64,000 bases of DNA from Flavobacterium sp. NKUCC04_CG. Lineage in GTDB: Bacteria; Bacteroidota; Bacteroidia; Flavobacteriales; Flavobacteriaceae. The DNA lies in the NCBI RefSeq assembly GCF_019345525.1, contig NZ_JAHKRA010000010.1:62001-126000 (forward strand), given 5' to 3'. The translations under genes and the position numbers were made by a program. Positions 26,140 to 35,044 of the stretch are shown piece by piece. Below the pieces are notes generated by a model. That model was not told the origin of the DNA. It was given only the letters and a program-made list of their open reading frames with translations, and searched no databases. Position 1 is the stretch's first letter, and the number at the start of each line of letters is the position of its first letter.

Positions 26140-26197
26140 GTTTTAGTGTTTTTTTTATTGGAAATTTACAAGAGTTTGTAAATCATTAATCGAAGTT

Positions 26198-27130
26198 ATG
26201 AAGGTCAATCACGGACAAGAACAAAATTGGAATCAACATATTCGACTGTATAAGAATTATTTGAAATTGGAACGCGGATTAGCTGAGAATACTATCGTTA
26301 GTTATGAATTGGATATATTAAAGTTTTATTATTATTTGCGCAATAATGATTTGTTAATAGCAGTGGATCAAGTAGGGGAGGAAGAGGTGCAGCATTTTTT
26401 GTATGCGGTTTCATCGGTGATTGCTGCAAATACACAATCTCGGATTATTTCAGGTCTAAAGGGGTTTTTTAATTTTCTTATTTTGGAGAAATACATCGAG
26501 AAATCACCTATGGAGTTGATAGAGATTCCAAAGCTGGGTAGGTCTTTACCCGAAGTACTTTCGTTGGAAGAGATCGATTTGCTTGTCCATCAAATTGATC
26601 ATGGTACTGCCGAGGGATATCGCAATCGCGTGATTATAGAAACGCTTTATGGTTGTGGTCTTCGGGTTACTGAATTGGTTAGTTTGCGCTTGTCCGATTT
26701 GTTTTTTGATGAAGGGTTTGTTCGGGTTATTGGCAAGGGAAGTAAACACCGCTTTGTTCCTATTGGAAGGGAAACCATCGGTTTTATAAACCGTTATATA
26801 GGTGAAATTAGGGTGCATCAAGTTGTAAAGAAAGAGTCGTCAGATATTGTTTTTCTCAATAGACGAGGAGGACAGTTGAGTCGGGCAATGATTTTTACAC
26901 TTATCAAAAGATTGGTTCTACAGGCAGCTATCCGCAAAAACGTGAGTCCGCACACCTTTCGTCATTCGTTTGCAACGCATCTGTTGGAGAACGGTGCCGA
27001 TATAAGGGCTATTCAGTTGATGTTGGGGCACGAATCAATTACCACTACGGAAATCTATACTCATGTTAATAGAGCGCATTTACGCAAGGTTTTGAGCGAA
27101 TGTCATCCTCGTAATACTCCAGAATTTTAA
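26198..27130 (+). CDS. xerD: Site-specific tyrosine recombinase XerD
   Basis: XerD with XerC resolves chromosome dimers at dif. The 310-residue protein has the N-terminal SAM-like core-binding domain (about 8-100) and the catalytic domain (115-300) with the full set Arg156, Lys180, His252, Arg255, His278 and nucleophile Tyr287 (TEIYTHVN). Length and motifs are those of Bacteroidota housekeeping XerD. It is not beside att-like repeats or phage genes, so it is not an island integrase. Confidence 0.93.
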   Translation: MKVNHGQEQNWNQHIRLYKNYLKLERGLAENTIVSYELDILKFYYYLRNNDLLIAVDQVGEEEVQHFLYAVSSVIAANTQSRIISGLKGFFNFLILEKYIEKSPMELIEIPKLGRSLPEVLSLEEIDLLVHQIDHGTAEGYRNRVIIETLYGCGLRVTELVSLRLSDLFFDEGFVRVIGKGSKHRFVPIGRETIGFINRYIGEIRVHQVVKKESSDIVFLNRRGGQLSRAMIFTLIKRLVLQAAIRKNVSPHTFRHSFATHLLENGADIRAIQLMLGHESITTTEIYTHVNRAHLRKVLSECHPRNTPEF

Positions 27131-27174
27131 AGGGAGTATTATGGGCGAATCTGTATCGGTTTAGATCAAAAAAA

Positions 27175-27196
27175 AAGCCCCATTTGCATGAGGCTT
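27175..27196. terminator. Bidirectional terminator between xerD and rny
   Basis: A stem of 5 + 3 bp (AAGCC/GGCTT and CAT/ATG around one C-A mismatch) with loop TTGC has A and T tracts outside. It lies between two convergent genes. Confidence 0.7.
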
Positions 27197-27200
27197 ATTT

Positions 27201-28769
27201 TTATTTAGCGATATTGACAGCTCGAGTTTCTCGAATTACCGTTATTTTTACTTGACCCGGGTAGGTCATTTCTGTTTGTATTTTTTGCGAAATATCAAAA
27301 GATAAGGTCGAAGCCATTTCATCGGAAACTTTTTCGCTTTCCACAATCACACGCAATTCGCGTCCTGCTTGAATGGCATAAGCGTTTTTAACCCCGTTAA
27401 ATTCTTGTGCGATACCTTCTAAATCTTTTAATCGCTGTATGTATGAGTCCAATACTTGGCGTCTAGCTCCAGGTCTAGCTCCAGATATAGCGTCACATAC
27501 TTGGATGATAGGAGAAATTAAGGAAGTCATCTCGATTTCATCGTGGTGAGCTCCAATAGCATTGCATACCTCTTCTTTTTCTCCGTATTTTTCTGCCCAC
27601 TGCATACCTAAGATAGCATGTGGTAATTCACTTTCTGTTTCGGGAACCTTACCAATATCGTGCAATAGTCCAGCTCTTTTAGCCAGTTTTACGTTTAGGC
27701 CTAATTCCGCAGCCATCAATCCACAAAGCTTAGCCACCTCTCTAGAGTGTTGCAATAAGTTTTGTCCATAAGACGAACGGTATTTCATACGACCGATGAT
27801 TTTAATCAACTCCGGATGTAATCCGTGAATCCCTAAATCGATGACCGTACGTTTACCAATTTCGATAATTTCTTCGTCAATTTGTTTGGCTGTTTTAGCA
27901 ACCACTTCTTCAATCCTAGCTGGGTGAATACGACCGTCTGTTACCAAGCGATGTAGTGATAAACGAGCGATTTCTCTTCGAACTGGATCAAAACAAGAAA
28001 GGATAATGGCCTCCGGTGTGTCGTCTACAATGATTTCTACTCCAGTAGCGGCTTCAATAGCACGAATATTTCGCCCTTCTCTACCGATAATTCGCCCTTT
28101 TACATCGTCTGATTCAATGTTGAATACCGATACACAGTTTTCTACCGCTTCTTCAGTACCCACACGTTGAATAGTGTTGATGATGATTTTTTTAGCTTCT
28201 TGTTGTGCGGTCATTTTCGCCTCTTCAATGGTGTCTTGTATAAAAGACATGGCATTGGCTTTGGCTTCTGTTTTTAAGCTTTCGATGATTTGGTTTTTAG
28301 CCTCGTCAGCAGAAAGTCCTGATATGATTTCTAATTGTTCAACTTGGCTTTTGTGTAGTTTTTCAACATCTTCTTGTTTCTTTTCTACCAACTCCAATTT
28401 AAGCTCGTAATCTTTTATCTTTTTCTCTCCTTCTTCGTTTGATTTTTTAGCCTTAGCCAATTCGCTCGAAATTTGAGATTCTTTATCTCTAGTTCTCTTT
28501 TCAGCTTCAGCTATTTTTTTATCTTTAGATAAAATAACTTGTTCGTGTTCTGCTTTAAGCTCTATAAATTTTTCTTTTGCTTGTAGAATTTTTTCTTTTT
28601 TCAAGCTTTCTCCTTCTGCTCTAACATCTTTTAAAAGTGTTTTGGCTTCATTCTTCGCATTTTTTAAAATCGAAGAGGCGTTATTTTTTTCCAAGTACTT
28701 TGCAACGGCAAAGCCTATTCCTGTTCCCAGTATTAATCCACCGATAATTAATATGATAGTCGTATCCAT
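27201..28769 (-). CDS. rny: Ribonuclease Y
   Basis: RNase Y is the membrane-anchored endoribonuclease that starts mRNA decay. The 522-residue protein has an N-terminal membrane helix (about 5-25), a long charged coiled coil (about 30-190), a KH domain (about 215-280, [15 protein letters not shown]) and an HD domain (about 340-430, with LLHDIGK). I chose ATG at 28769 because the membrane helix follows immediately; an in-frame upstream start is possible but would add residues without function. The gene begins 28 bases after the 3' end of the 6S RNA on the same strand. Confidence 0.95.
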   Translation of the reverse strand: MDTTIILIIGGLILGTGIGFAVAKYLEKNNASSILKNAKNEAKTLLKDVRAEGESLKKEKILQAKEKFIELKAEHEQVILSKDKKIAEAEKRTRDKESQISSELAKAKKSNEEGEKKIKDYELKLELVEKKQEDVEKLHKSQVEQLEIISGLSADEAKNQIIESLKTEAKANAMSFIQDTIEEAKMTAQQEAKKIIINTIQRVGTEEAVENCVSVFNIESDDVKGRIIGREGRNIRAIEAATGVEIIVDDTPEAIILSCFDPVRREIARLSLHRLVTDGRIHPARIEEVVAKTAKQIDEEIIEIGKRTVIDLGIHGLHPELIKIIGRMKYRSSYGQNLLQHSREVAKLCGLMAAELGLNVKLAKRAGLLHDIGKVPETESELPHAILGMQWAEKYGEKEEVCNAIGAHHDEIEMTSLISPIIQVCDAISGARPGARRQVLDSYIQRLKDLEGIAQEFNGVKNAYAIQAGRELRVIVESEKVSDEMASTLSFDISQKIQTEMTYPGQVKITVIRETRAVNIAK

Positions 28770-28796
28770 AGTTGTTTGTGTAATTATATAAAAAAA

Positions 28797-28955
28797 GCCC
28801 ACATTAGGGGTGGTTGTATAAACTCGTAATATGACAAGTTTTGAGCTATCTTGCTGTTCAAGGATCTGCGCAAGGCAGCGTGCTTTAGAAGCAATGATTC
28901 ACTCATTTTAATTTGTTAGCGTTGAGTTTATCAAACAGGTACTAATGTGGGCAGT
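28797..28955 (-). ncRNA. ssrS: 6S RNA
   Basis: On the minus strand a terminal stem is formed by 28942-28952 and 28797-28807 (11 perfect bp, GCCCACATTAG/CTAATGTGGGC). A second block pairs TGATAAACTC with GAGTTTATAC-type sequence just inside. The middle is a long irregular, partly unpaired duplex, the shape of 6S RNA that mimics an open promoter and binds housekeeping RNA polymerase. The length of about 160 nt fits. A run of seven T directly follows the closing stem. It lies 26 bases after zapA and 28 before rny. In E. coli ssrS also lies directly after zapA. Confidence 0.85.
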
Positions 28956-28981
28956 ATCTTAGTTTTATGTTAAAGAACGTG

Positions 28982-29275
28982 TTATTTTGATAGAATCTGA
29001 GTCAATTTTTTATCCATTTCTTGCAATCGGTCGATGGCCTGTGTATAGTTATCGGAGCTGTCAATTTTCTTTTGCTCGGTCTGTGCTGCAAATTGCAAAG
29101 CACACATCGCTAAAACATCTTGTTTGTCGCGAACGGCATAGTTCTCTTCAAACTGATGGATCATTGTTTCAATTTTTTTTGATGCCGTACGCAATCCTTC
29201 CTCCTGCGAATAATCGACAGTCAAGGGGTAAATTCGGTCGGCTATTGAAACTTTAATCTTTAATTTCTCCTCCAT
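28982..29275 (-). CDS. zapA: Cell division protein ZapA
   Basis: ZapA cross-links FtsZ filaments at the division ring. The 97-residue protein has the small N-terminal beta/alpha domain ('KIKVSIADRIYPLTVDYSQEEGLRTASKKIETMI') and a C-terminal coiled coil for tetramerisation. The ATG at 29275 is preferred to a GTG two codons earlier. It starts 11 bases after the upstream coiled-coil gene and is followed by 6S RNA. Confidence 0.9.
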   Translation of the reverse strand: MEEKLKIKVSIADRIYPLTVDYSQEEGLRTASKKIETMIHQFEENYAVRDKQDVLAMCALQFAAQTEQKKIDSSDNYTQAIDRLQEMDKKLTQILSK

Positions 29276-29286
29276 ATTCACTCTTG

Positions 29287-29577
29287 TTATTCAGAGAGCT
29301 GCGCTATACAATTATCTATTTCTCGAATTAATGAATTTATCTTGAGTTTCGTATCTCTTTTGTTTTCGTCATTGCCCAGTAATGAATTGGCCGTTTTGAG
29401 GGAATCGTATCGCGTTTCTAAGCCGCGCTGCGTATCTTTCAATTGGTTGATTTCGCCCTTGGTTTTATTTAGTTCTTGCAGCAGTGTTGCATTCTCAACT
29501 TCTAAAGCCTCAAGCTTTTGCACAAGCCTTGTAAACTTATTTTCCAGAGAATCTATGATTTCATTAAGTTCACTCAT
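29287..29577 (-). CDS. Small coiled-coil protein upstream of zapA (ZapB-like in architecture)
   Basis: The 96-residue protein is almost wholly a heptad-repeat coiled coil ('ENKFTRLVQKLEALEVENATLLQELNKTKGEINQLKD') with no signal peptide. I do not recognise a named family. Its place just before zapA and its shape recall ZapB, a coiled-coil partner of ZapA, but homology cannot be shown by eye. A -7 box TAACTTTG (29612-29605, minus) sits just upstream. The in-frame TTG within it and the ATG at 29592 lie too close to the start of transcription, so ATG 29577 is chosen. Confidence 0.75.
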   Translation of the reverse strand: MSELNEIIDSLENKFTRLVQKLEALEVENATLLQELNKTKGEINQLKDTQRGLETRYDSLKTANSLLGNDENKRDTKLKINSLIREIDNCIAQLSE

Positions 29578-29604
29578 TGTGCTATTCTTCATTACATGAT
29601 TGTA

Positions 29605-29612
29605 CAAAGTTA
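29605..29612 (-). promoter_or_regulatory. -7 promoter element of the coiled-coil-zapA-6S operon
   Basis: TAACTTTG on the minus strand matches TAnnTTTG. No TTG is present 19 bases upstream. It would drive the coiled-coil gene, zapA and perhaps 6S RNA. Confidence 0.5.
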
Positions 29613-29759
29613 ATATTACTATCTCTAAATAAAAAAAAAATAAGATAAAAAATCGAAAATTCTTTATTGTTAAATAATTTTCAGATATTTAAGCTAACAT
29701 TAATTTTTAATATGGACTTTTTTAATCGTCTGTTGTTTTATAAATTAGCACAAATTGCA

Positions 29760-31448
29760 ATGATGAAACCATTTTTTATATTTTTACTATCAACTTCTTG
29801 GCTTTTTGCCCAAAATTATCCTAAAGAGCAATTTTCAAGTCCTTTAAAAATAGAAATTATTCCTTCGGGTACCTTTGGAGAATTAAGAAATAATCACTTT
29901 CATGCCGGTCTGGATATTCGTACTCAACAACGCATTGGATTACCTGTATATGCTCCTGCTGACGGTACGGTTTCTCGGATCAAAGTCTCGACATTTGGTT
30001 ATGGAAAAGCTTTGTATATCAATCACGCTGGTGGTTATACAACGGTTTACGGACATTTAAATGCTTATAATGAAACAATCGGTGATTACGTTAGGCGGCA
30101 ACAGTATAAAGTAGAGAAATTTGAAGTCGAAATGTTTTCAAAAGCTGGAGAATTAAAAGTGAAAAAAGGTGAAATTATTGGTTTTACTGGTAATACTGGA
30201 GGATCAGGAGGTCCTCATTTACACTTTGAATTTCGAGACACCAAAACGGAAAAAATAATAAACCCCCTACAGTTTGGGACTGCTGTAAAGGTCAAAGATA
30301 CAGAGGCGCCTACTTTGAATAGTTTGTTGGTTTATCCATTAACTGAAACTGCCTTGGTCAATCAGTCTCAAAAGCCAATAGCGGTAGCTTTGTCCAAACA
30401 AAAAGACGGCTCATATTTGGCTGCAAAGGTACGGGCTATGGGAACAATCGGGTTTGCTGTAAATACACATGATAGTTCTGATAACAATCATGCGAAAAAC
30501 GGTATTTATTCAATCAAGACTTTTTTAAACGGTTCGGTATTTTACAGTTTTCAATTCGATACTTTTGCCTTTGATGAATCGAGGTATGTAAATGCTTTAA
30601 TTGATTATGAGCGTTATAATAAAACCAAACAACGCTTTCAAAAATTATTTTATAGAAAACCCTATGGGTTATCGCTGATCAATTCGTATAAAAACAATGG
30701 GCAGCTAGTAATTGCTCCGGGAACTAGTTTTAATTATAGAATTGAGATTTCGGATTTTAGTGGCAATAAAACCGTGGTTCATGTGCCGATTGATTACGTT
30801 GAAGAAAGCATAGTGGTAAAGGCCGACAAGGAAACTTCAAATCTCTTGATTCAAACGGAACGCGATTATATATTTGAAAAGGAAAATGTAACAATAGAAT
30901 TTCCGGCGAATGTTTTTTATGAGGATTTTTATTTAAGATGGGATGTAGTTAATAATGTTTTGAATTTACATGATGAAAGCGTTCCCTTGCATAAAAATAT
31001 TAACATCAAATTTGACTTAAGTCAAATTAAGGATATAGATTTAGAAAAAGCTTTTATAGGTAGGGTTTCCAATGGAAAAAATGAGTATTTTTCGACTCGG
31101 AAGAACAACAAGGTATTCTCTATAAAAACAAGAGATTTTGGGCAATACAAAATTATGGAAGACAAGGTGGCTCCTCGTATTTACCAACCGAGTTTTGAAG
31201 CGGGCGCCCAGTTGGGAAGCAAGAGTAGTATTCGCTTTTTTGTTGAAGATGATTTGTCTGGCTTGGATAAGATTAACGCCTATATCAATGACCGATGGGT
31301 GTTGTTGGACTACGATTATAAAACCAATATAGTGGAACATTTTCTCAGTGATGGTGTTGCCGTTGTGGGTAGAAATGACATTAAAATAATAACGACGGAT
31401 CGAATGGGAAATACCGCCACATTTGAAAGTCACTTTTTTATAAAATAA
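29760..31448 (+). CDS. M23 family metallopeptidase (peptidoglycan endopeptidase-like)
   Basis: The protein of about 562 residues has a Sec signal peptide (MKPFFIFLLSTSWLFAQ). Then comes an M23 (LytM) domain with 'NNHFHAGLDI' (zinc-binding H..D) and 'PHLHFEF' (HxH), both intact. This indicates an active zinc endopeptidase of the envelope. The C-terminal 350 residues are beta-rich without a family name I recognise. The 12-base gap to the TonB-dependent receptor indicates a shared transcript. The longer frame from 29667 lacks a signal peptide at its start, so ATG 29760 (or 29763) is preferred. Confidence 0.9.
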   Translation: MMKPFFIFLLSTSWLFAQNYPKEQFSSPLKIEIIPSGTFGELRNNHFHAGLDIRTQQRIGLPVYAPADGTVSRIKVSTFGYGKALYINHAGGYTTVYGHLNAYNETIGDYVRRQQYKVEKFEVEMFSKAGELKVKKGEIIGFTGNTGGSGGPHLHFEFRDTKTEKIINPLQFGTAVKVKDTEAPTLNSLLVYPLTETALVNQSQKPIAVALSKQKDGSYLAAKVRAMGTIGFAVNTHDSSDNNHAKNGIYSIKTFLNGSVFYSFQFDTFAFDESRYVNALIDYERYNKTKQRFQKLFYRKPYGLSLINSYKNNGQLVIAPGTSFNYRIEISDFSGNKTVVHVPIDYVEESIVVKADKETSNLLIQTERDYIFEKENVTIEFPANVFYEDFYLRWDVVNNVLNLHDESVPLHKNINIKFDLSQIKDIDLEKAFIGRVSNGKNEYFSTRKNNKVFSIKTRDFGQYKIMEDKVAPRIYQPSFEAGAQLGSKSSIRFFVEDDLSGLDKINAYINDRWVLLDYDYKTNIVEHFLSDGVAVVGRNDIKIITTDRMGNTATFESHFFIK

Positions 31449-31460
31449 AAAATCAAACTA

Positions 31461-33920
31461 TTGAAAAAAATTAAAGCGTTTTCGACTGTGATTTGTTTGT
31501 TGCTAAGTATGAGTATTTATGCGCAACAAGCTCGAATTAAAGGCCTTGTTTTAAATGAAAATCAACTTCCTCTAGCTGGTGTTACAGTGGTGGTAGGTGA
31601 ATTTACGGTAGTTACAAATGAAAACGGTTTCTATTTAGTAGCTATTGATGCAGAGAAGGAACAGCAAGTGAGTTTTGCGCATAGTGGATTTCATGGGGCT
31701 TTGGTTGCTGTTGAGTTAAAAAACAATGAAGATTACGAATTGAATTTGATTCTCTATCGCGATTCTCAAACCTTAAATGAAATTGTTATTAAGGATGACC
31801 GTCATCGCGTGTTAGGAGCTACGGTTGTTTCTCCAGTATTGCTGCGACGAATTCCCGGAGCCAATGCGGGAATCGAAAATATTTTAAAAACCCTACCGGG
31901 GGTTTACTCCAATAATGAATTGAGTACCCAATATGCTGTTCGAGGAGGTAATTACGACGAAAACTTGGTGTATGTCAATGAAATTGAAATTTACAAGCCT
32001 TTTTTAATTCGTTCGGGGCAACAAGAGGGGTTGAGTTTTACCAATACCGATATGGTGGAAAACGTAAATTTTTCTGCTGGAGGATTTCAAGCAAAATACG
32101 GCGATAAATTGTCGTCAGTTTTGGATATTACCTATCGTAACCCAACGATCTTTAAAGCTGCAGTTGAGGCGAGTTTTTTAGGTGGATCGGCTACGGTTGA
32201 TTGGGTTTCTAAGAATCAAAAGTGGAATACGATTTCAGGCGTTCGCTATCGCGACAACAGGCTTTTGGTTAACAGTCAAGAAACTGAAACCAATTTTAGT
32301 CCTACATTTATGGACTTTCAAACCTTGATTAATTTTAATGCTTCTACAAAATGGCAATGGAGTTTTTTGGGGAATATTTCGCAAAATAAGTACCATTACG
32401 AACCATTGTCGCGACAAACTAATTTTGGAACGATCGACAATCCAACTGCTTTGTTGGTCGCTTATCAAGGGCAAGAGAAAGATGAGTATTTGACTTTGTT
32501 TGGAGCGATAAAAGCGGCTTATCAATGGAATGATCGTACCAAGTTAAAATTTATAGCCTCGGGCTATCATACACAAGAACAAGAGCACTTTGATATTTTG
32601 GCTTCTTATCGTTTAGGAGAAATAGATACCAATATAGGTTCTGAAAATTTTGGAGGAGTAACTTATAGCCGGGGTGTAGGTTCTCAGTTAAACCATGCTA
32701 GAAACGACTACGATGCACTTATTTTTAATGCCGAGGTCAAAGGATTTCACGATAAGGACGAGCAGCAGTTGGAATGGGGTTTTAAATATACTAGAGAAGA
32801 TATTATTGACCGTTTATTAGAATGGGAAATGGTGGATTCTGCGGGTTTTTCTTTGCCTAATCCCGTGTTGGATTTGCGTAATGATCAACCGTATAATCCG
32901 TATTATGGGCCTTTAGAGCCCTTTCAGAATGTAAAATCGAGAAATGACTTGGTTATCAATCGATTTTCGGGTTATGCGCAATGGAATTACCGAACGGAAA
33001 TAGGACAGGCAGAAGTATGGATGAATGTTGGAGTTCGAGCACATTGGTGGCAAGCGGATAATGGCGTAGTACAGGCCGATTCTAAAATGATAGTCAGTCC
33101 AAGAGCTCAGTTTTCGATTAAACCGAAGTGGGAAGCGGATATGGTGTTTCGAATTTCAGGAGGTTTATATGCGCAACCACCATCTTATAGAGAAATGAGG
33201 GCAATGGATGGAACGTTAAATCTTGATTTAGATGCTCAAAAATCGATTCATTTGGTTGCGGGTAACGACTATAGTTTTAAGCTAGGGCAACGTCCGTTTA
33301 AATTGACGACTGAGGTGTATTATAAAAAACTTACAGCTGTAAATACCTATACTTTGGAAAACGTGCGAATTCGCTATCAGGCAGATAATAATGCGGAGGC
33401 CTATGTCTATGGTGCGGATCTTCGTTTGAATGGAGAAATAGTGCCCGGTACGGAGTCTTGGTTGAGTTTTGGATACCTTAAGACGGAAGAAAATTATAAC
33501 GACCGAGGGTTTATTGCACGGCCAACCGATCAAAGGCTTAAGTTTGGATTGTTGTTTCAGGATTATATGCCGCAAGTTCCCAACTTAAAAATGTATTTAA
33601 ACTTGGTTTATAATACCGGATTGCCGGGAGGCTCGCCTTCTTATGCTGATCCTTATGAATATCAAACTCGCTTAAAGGATTATCGAAGAGCCGATGCCGG
33701 TTTTTCTTATGTGTTTAAAGATGCTAAAATCGGATTAGATAAAAGTTGGTTGACGGTTTTTGATGAATTAACATTGGGCTTTGAAATTTATAATTTGTTT
33801 GACAATCAAAATGCTATAACCAATACATGGGTGCGCGATGTGTATTCCAAAGTACAATATGGTATTCCGAATTATATGACGACGAGAACGTTTAATCTCA
33901 AAGTGAATATGCGCCTGTAA
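31461..33920 (+). CDS. TonB-dependent outer-membrane receptor
   Basis: The 819-residue protein has a signal peptide (residues 1-21, ending IYAQQ), a carboxypeptidase-regulatory-like domain (about 22-105), a plug (about 115-240, 'GANAGIENILKTLPGVYSNNELSTQYAVRGGNYDENLVYVNEI') and a C-terminal beta-barrel ending in 'TRTFNLKVNMRL'. It imports an unidentified substrate with energy from TonB. A TTG at 31461 is the only usable start, because the Lys-Lys signal peptide follows at once and the first ATG falls inside it. A hydrolase upstream and an EF-hand lipoprotein downstream could form a functional unit; no SusD partner adjoins. Confidence 0.9.
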   Translation: MKKIKAFSTVICLLLSMSIYAQQARIKGLVLNENQLPLAGVTVVVGEFTVVTNENGFYLVAIDAEKEQQVSFAHSGFHGALVAVELKNNEDYELNLILYRDSQTLNEIVIKDDRHRVLGATVVSPVLLRRIPGANAGIENILKTLPGVYSNNELSTQYAVRGGNYDENLVYVNEIEIYKPFLIRSGQQEGLSFTNTDMVENVNFSAGGFQAKYGDKLSSVLDITYRNPTIFKAAVEASFLGGSATVDWVSKNQKWNTISGVRYRDNRLLVNSQETETNFSPTFMDFQTLINFNASTKWQWSFLGNISQNKYHYEPLSRQTNFGTIDNPTALLVAYQGQEKDEYLTLFGAIKAAYQWNDRTKLKFIASGYHTQEQEHFDILASYRLGEIDTNIGSENFGGVTYSRGVGSQLNHARNDYDALIFNAEVKGFHDKDEQQLEWGFKYTREDIIDRLLEWEMVDSAGFSLPNPVLDLRNDQPYNPYYGPLEPFQNVKSRNDLVINRFSGYAQWNYRTEIGQAEVWMNVGVRAHWWQADNGVVQADSKMIVSPRAQFSIKPKWEADMVFRISGGLYAQPPSYREMRAMDGTLNLDLDAQKSIHLVAGNDYSFKLGQRPFKLTTEVYYKKLTAVNTYTLENVRIRYQADNNAEAYVYGADLRLNGEIVPGTESWLSFGYLKTEENYNDRGFIARPTDQRLKFGLLFQDYMPQVPNLKMYLNLVYNTGLPGGSPSYADPYEYQTRLKDYRRADAGFSYVFKDAKIGLDKSWLTVFDELTLGFEIYNLFDNQNAITNTWVRDVYSKVQYGIPNYMTTRTFNLKVNMRL

Positions 33921-33977
33921 TTTTTTTGGAAAGCTAGCGTAATTATTTTTATATTTGAATAGGATAAAATTTAACTG

Positions 33978-34703
33978 ATGAAAAATTTAAAAGGTGCAAT
34001 TGCAGTCTTGGTATTGATGAGTTTGTATTCTTGTAAAAAAGAAGAAGAACAACCCAAAGTGATTTATGAAGCGAAGAAGATAGCGGTACGCGAACCTCAA
34101 AAAATAGATAGTACTCAGATTAAAATAGCTGATTTACCTATTGTAATGGAGGGAACCAACTACTTGATTCATCCTATTGGTGATGTAAGGGTTTACGATG
34201 TGCCTTCAAAGTATGGTTCAACTAAAGTCAATCAGGTTTCTTATGCTATTTCCAATTACAACCGCTATGAGTTAACGGGCTATTTTCAGAATCTGATGTT
34301 TCAACATATAGATTCTACTGCTTTACGTCCCTTAACCGATCAAGTAATGCAGATTCAAACGGTTACTTATCTAAATACCATAGCGGAAAAAACGAAAAAG
34401 AAAATATTGGTTTACAGTATTGCTGATTTAGATACGAATCAAGATGGGAAAATCGATTCCAATGATATTAAGTCATTGTACATCAGTATGATTGATGGTA
34501 CTGGATTTACTAAGCTTTCTGAAGATTTGCATGAGCTTTTGGATTGGAGTGTTATTGAGTCTCAAAACAGATTGTATTTTAGAACGATAGAGGATATCAA
34601 CAAAAATGGTGCTTTTGATAAAAATGATGCGATTGATTATTTTTATGTTGATTTGAGTAAGGGACAATGGACAATTCAGGCCTACAATCCCATGGGGAAT
34701 TAA
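33978..34703 (+). CDS. Lipoprotein with two EF-hand loops
   Basis: The 241-residue protein has a type II signal peptide with lipobox LYSC (Cys19) followed by KKEEE. Two canonical EF-hand/dockerin-type calcium loops are visible: residues 152-163 (DxNxDGxIDxxD) and 206-217 (DxNxNGxFDxxD). The rest is not recognised. It should bind calcium and sit in the outer membrane. It runs 57 bases after the TonB-dependent receptor on the same strand, with no terminator visible between. Confidence 0.85.
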   Translation: MKNLKGAIAVLVLMSLYSCKKEEEQPKVIYEAKKIAVREPQKIDSTQIKIADLPIVMEGTNYLIHPIGDVRVYDVPSKYGSTKVNQVSYAISNYNRYELTGYFQNLMFQHIDSTALRPLTDQVMQIQTVTYLNTIAEKTKKKILVYSIADLDTNQDGKIDSNDIKSLYISMIDGTGFTKLSEDLHELLDWSVIESQNRLYFRTIEDINKNGAFDKNDAIDYFYVDLSKGQWTIQAYNPMGN

Positions 34704-34784
34704 GTTTTTTAAAACCAACACTATGGGGATATCCCTCTAAAATAGTTGGGGGAAGACTAATTAAGATATTTTAAATTGCTGTAA

Positions 34785-34825
34785 AACAACAAAAGGCTGT
34801 CTAAAAAAGACAGCCTTTTGTTGTT
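34785..34825 (+). terminator. Terminator after the EF-hand lipoprotein gene
   Basis: A perfect 18-bp stem (34785-34802 with 34808-34825) has a 5-base A loop and a T tract in the second arm. The gap 34704-35044 also holds a second hairpin (see next). Confidence 0.9.
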
Positions 34826-34990
34826 TTTGATTATTATTGTAGGTTTAATGGTTTGTCATGGTTTTGTACAAGATTTGTAATTTTCTGTCCTAGCCTGTAG
34901 TGGGGTAGTCGCTGTTTTGTATTCATTTTGTAATGGCCTTGTATTGCTGGTTTTTTTATGGGAAATCAATAGGGTGAATTATTGCATTAA

Positions 34991-35028
34991 CTAAAAAAGG
35001 TTGCCCGTTTCGGGGCAACCTTTTTTAG
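34991..35028 (-). terminator. Terminator of carB
   Basis: A perfect 16-bp stem (34991-35006 with 35013-35028), with the GC-rich core GGTTGCCC paired to GGGCAACC and T tracts on both sides, ends 16 bases before the carB stop. Confidence 0.92.
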
Positions 35029-35044
35029 AAATTATAACGTTAGT

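Noticed and set aside
26198..27130. XerD as integrase of a mobile element
   Set aside because: There are no flanking direct repeats, tRNA target or phage genes, and the sequence is of the housekeeping XerD type.
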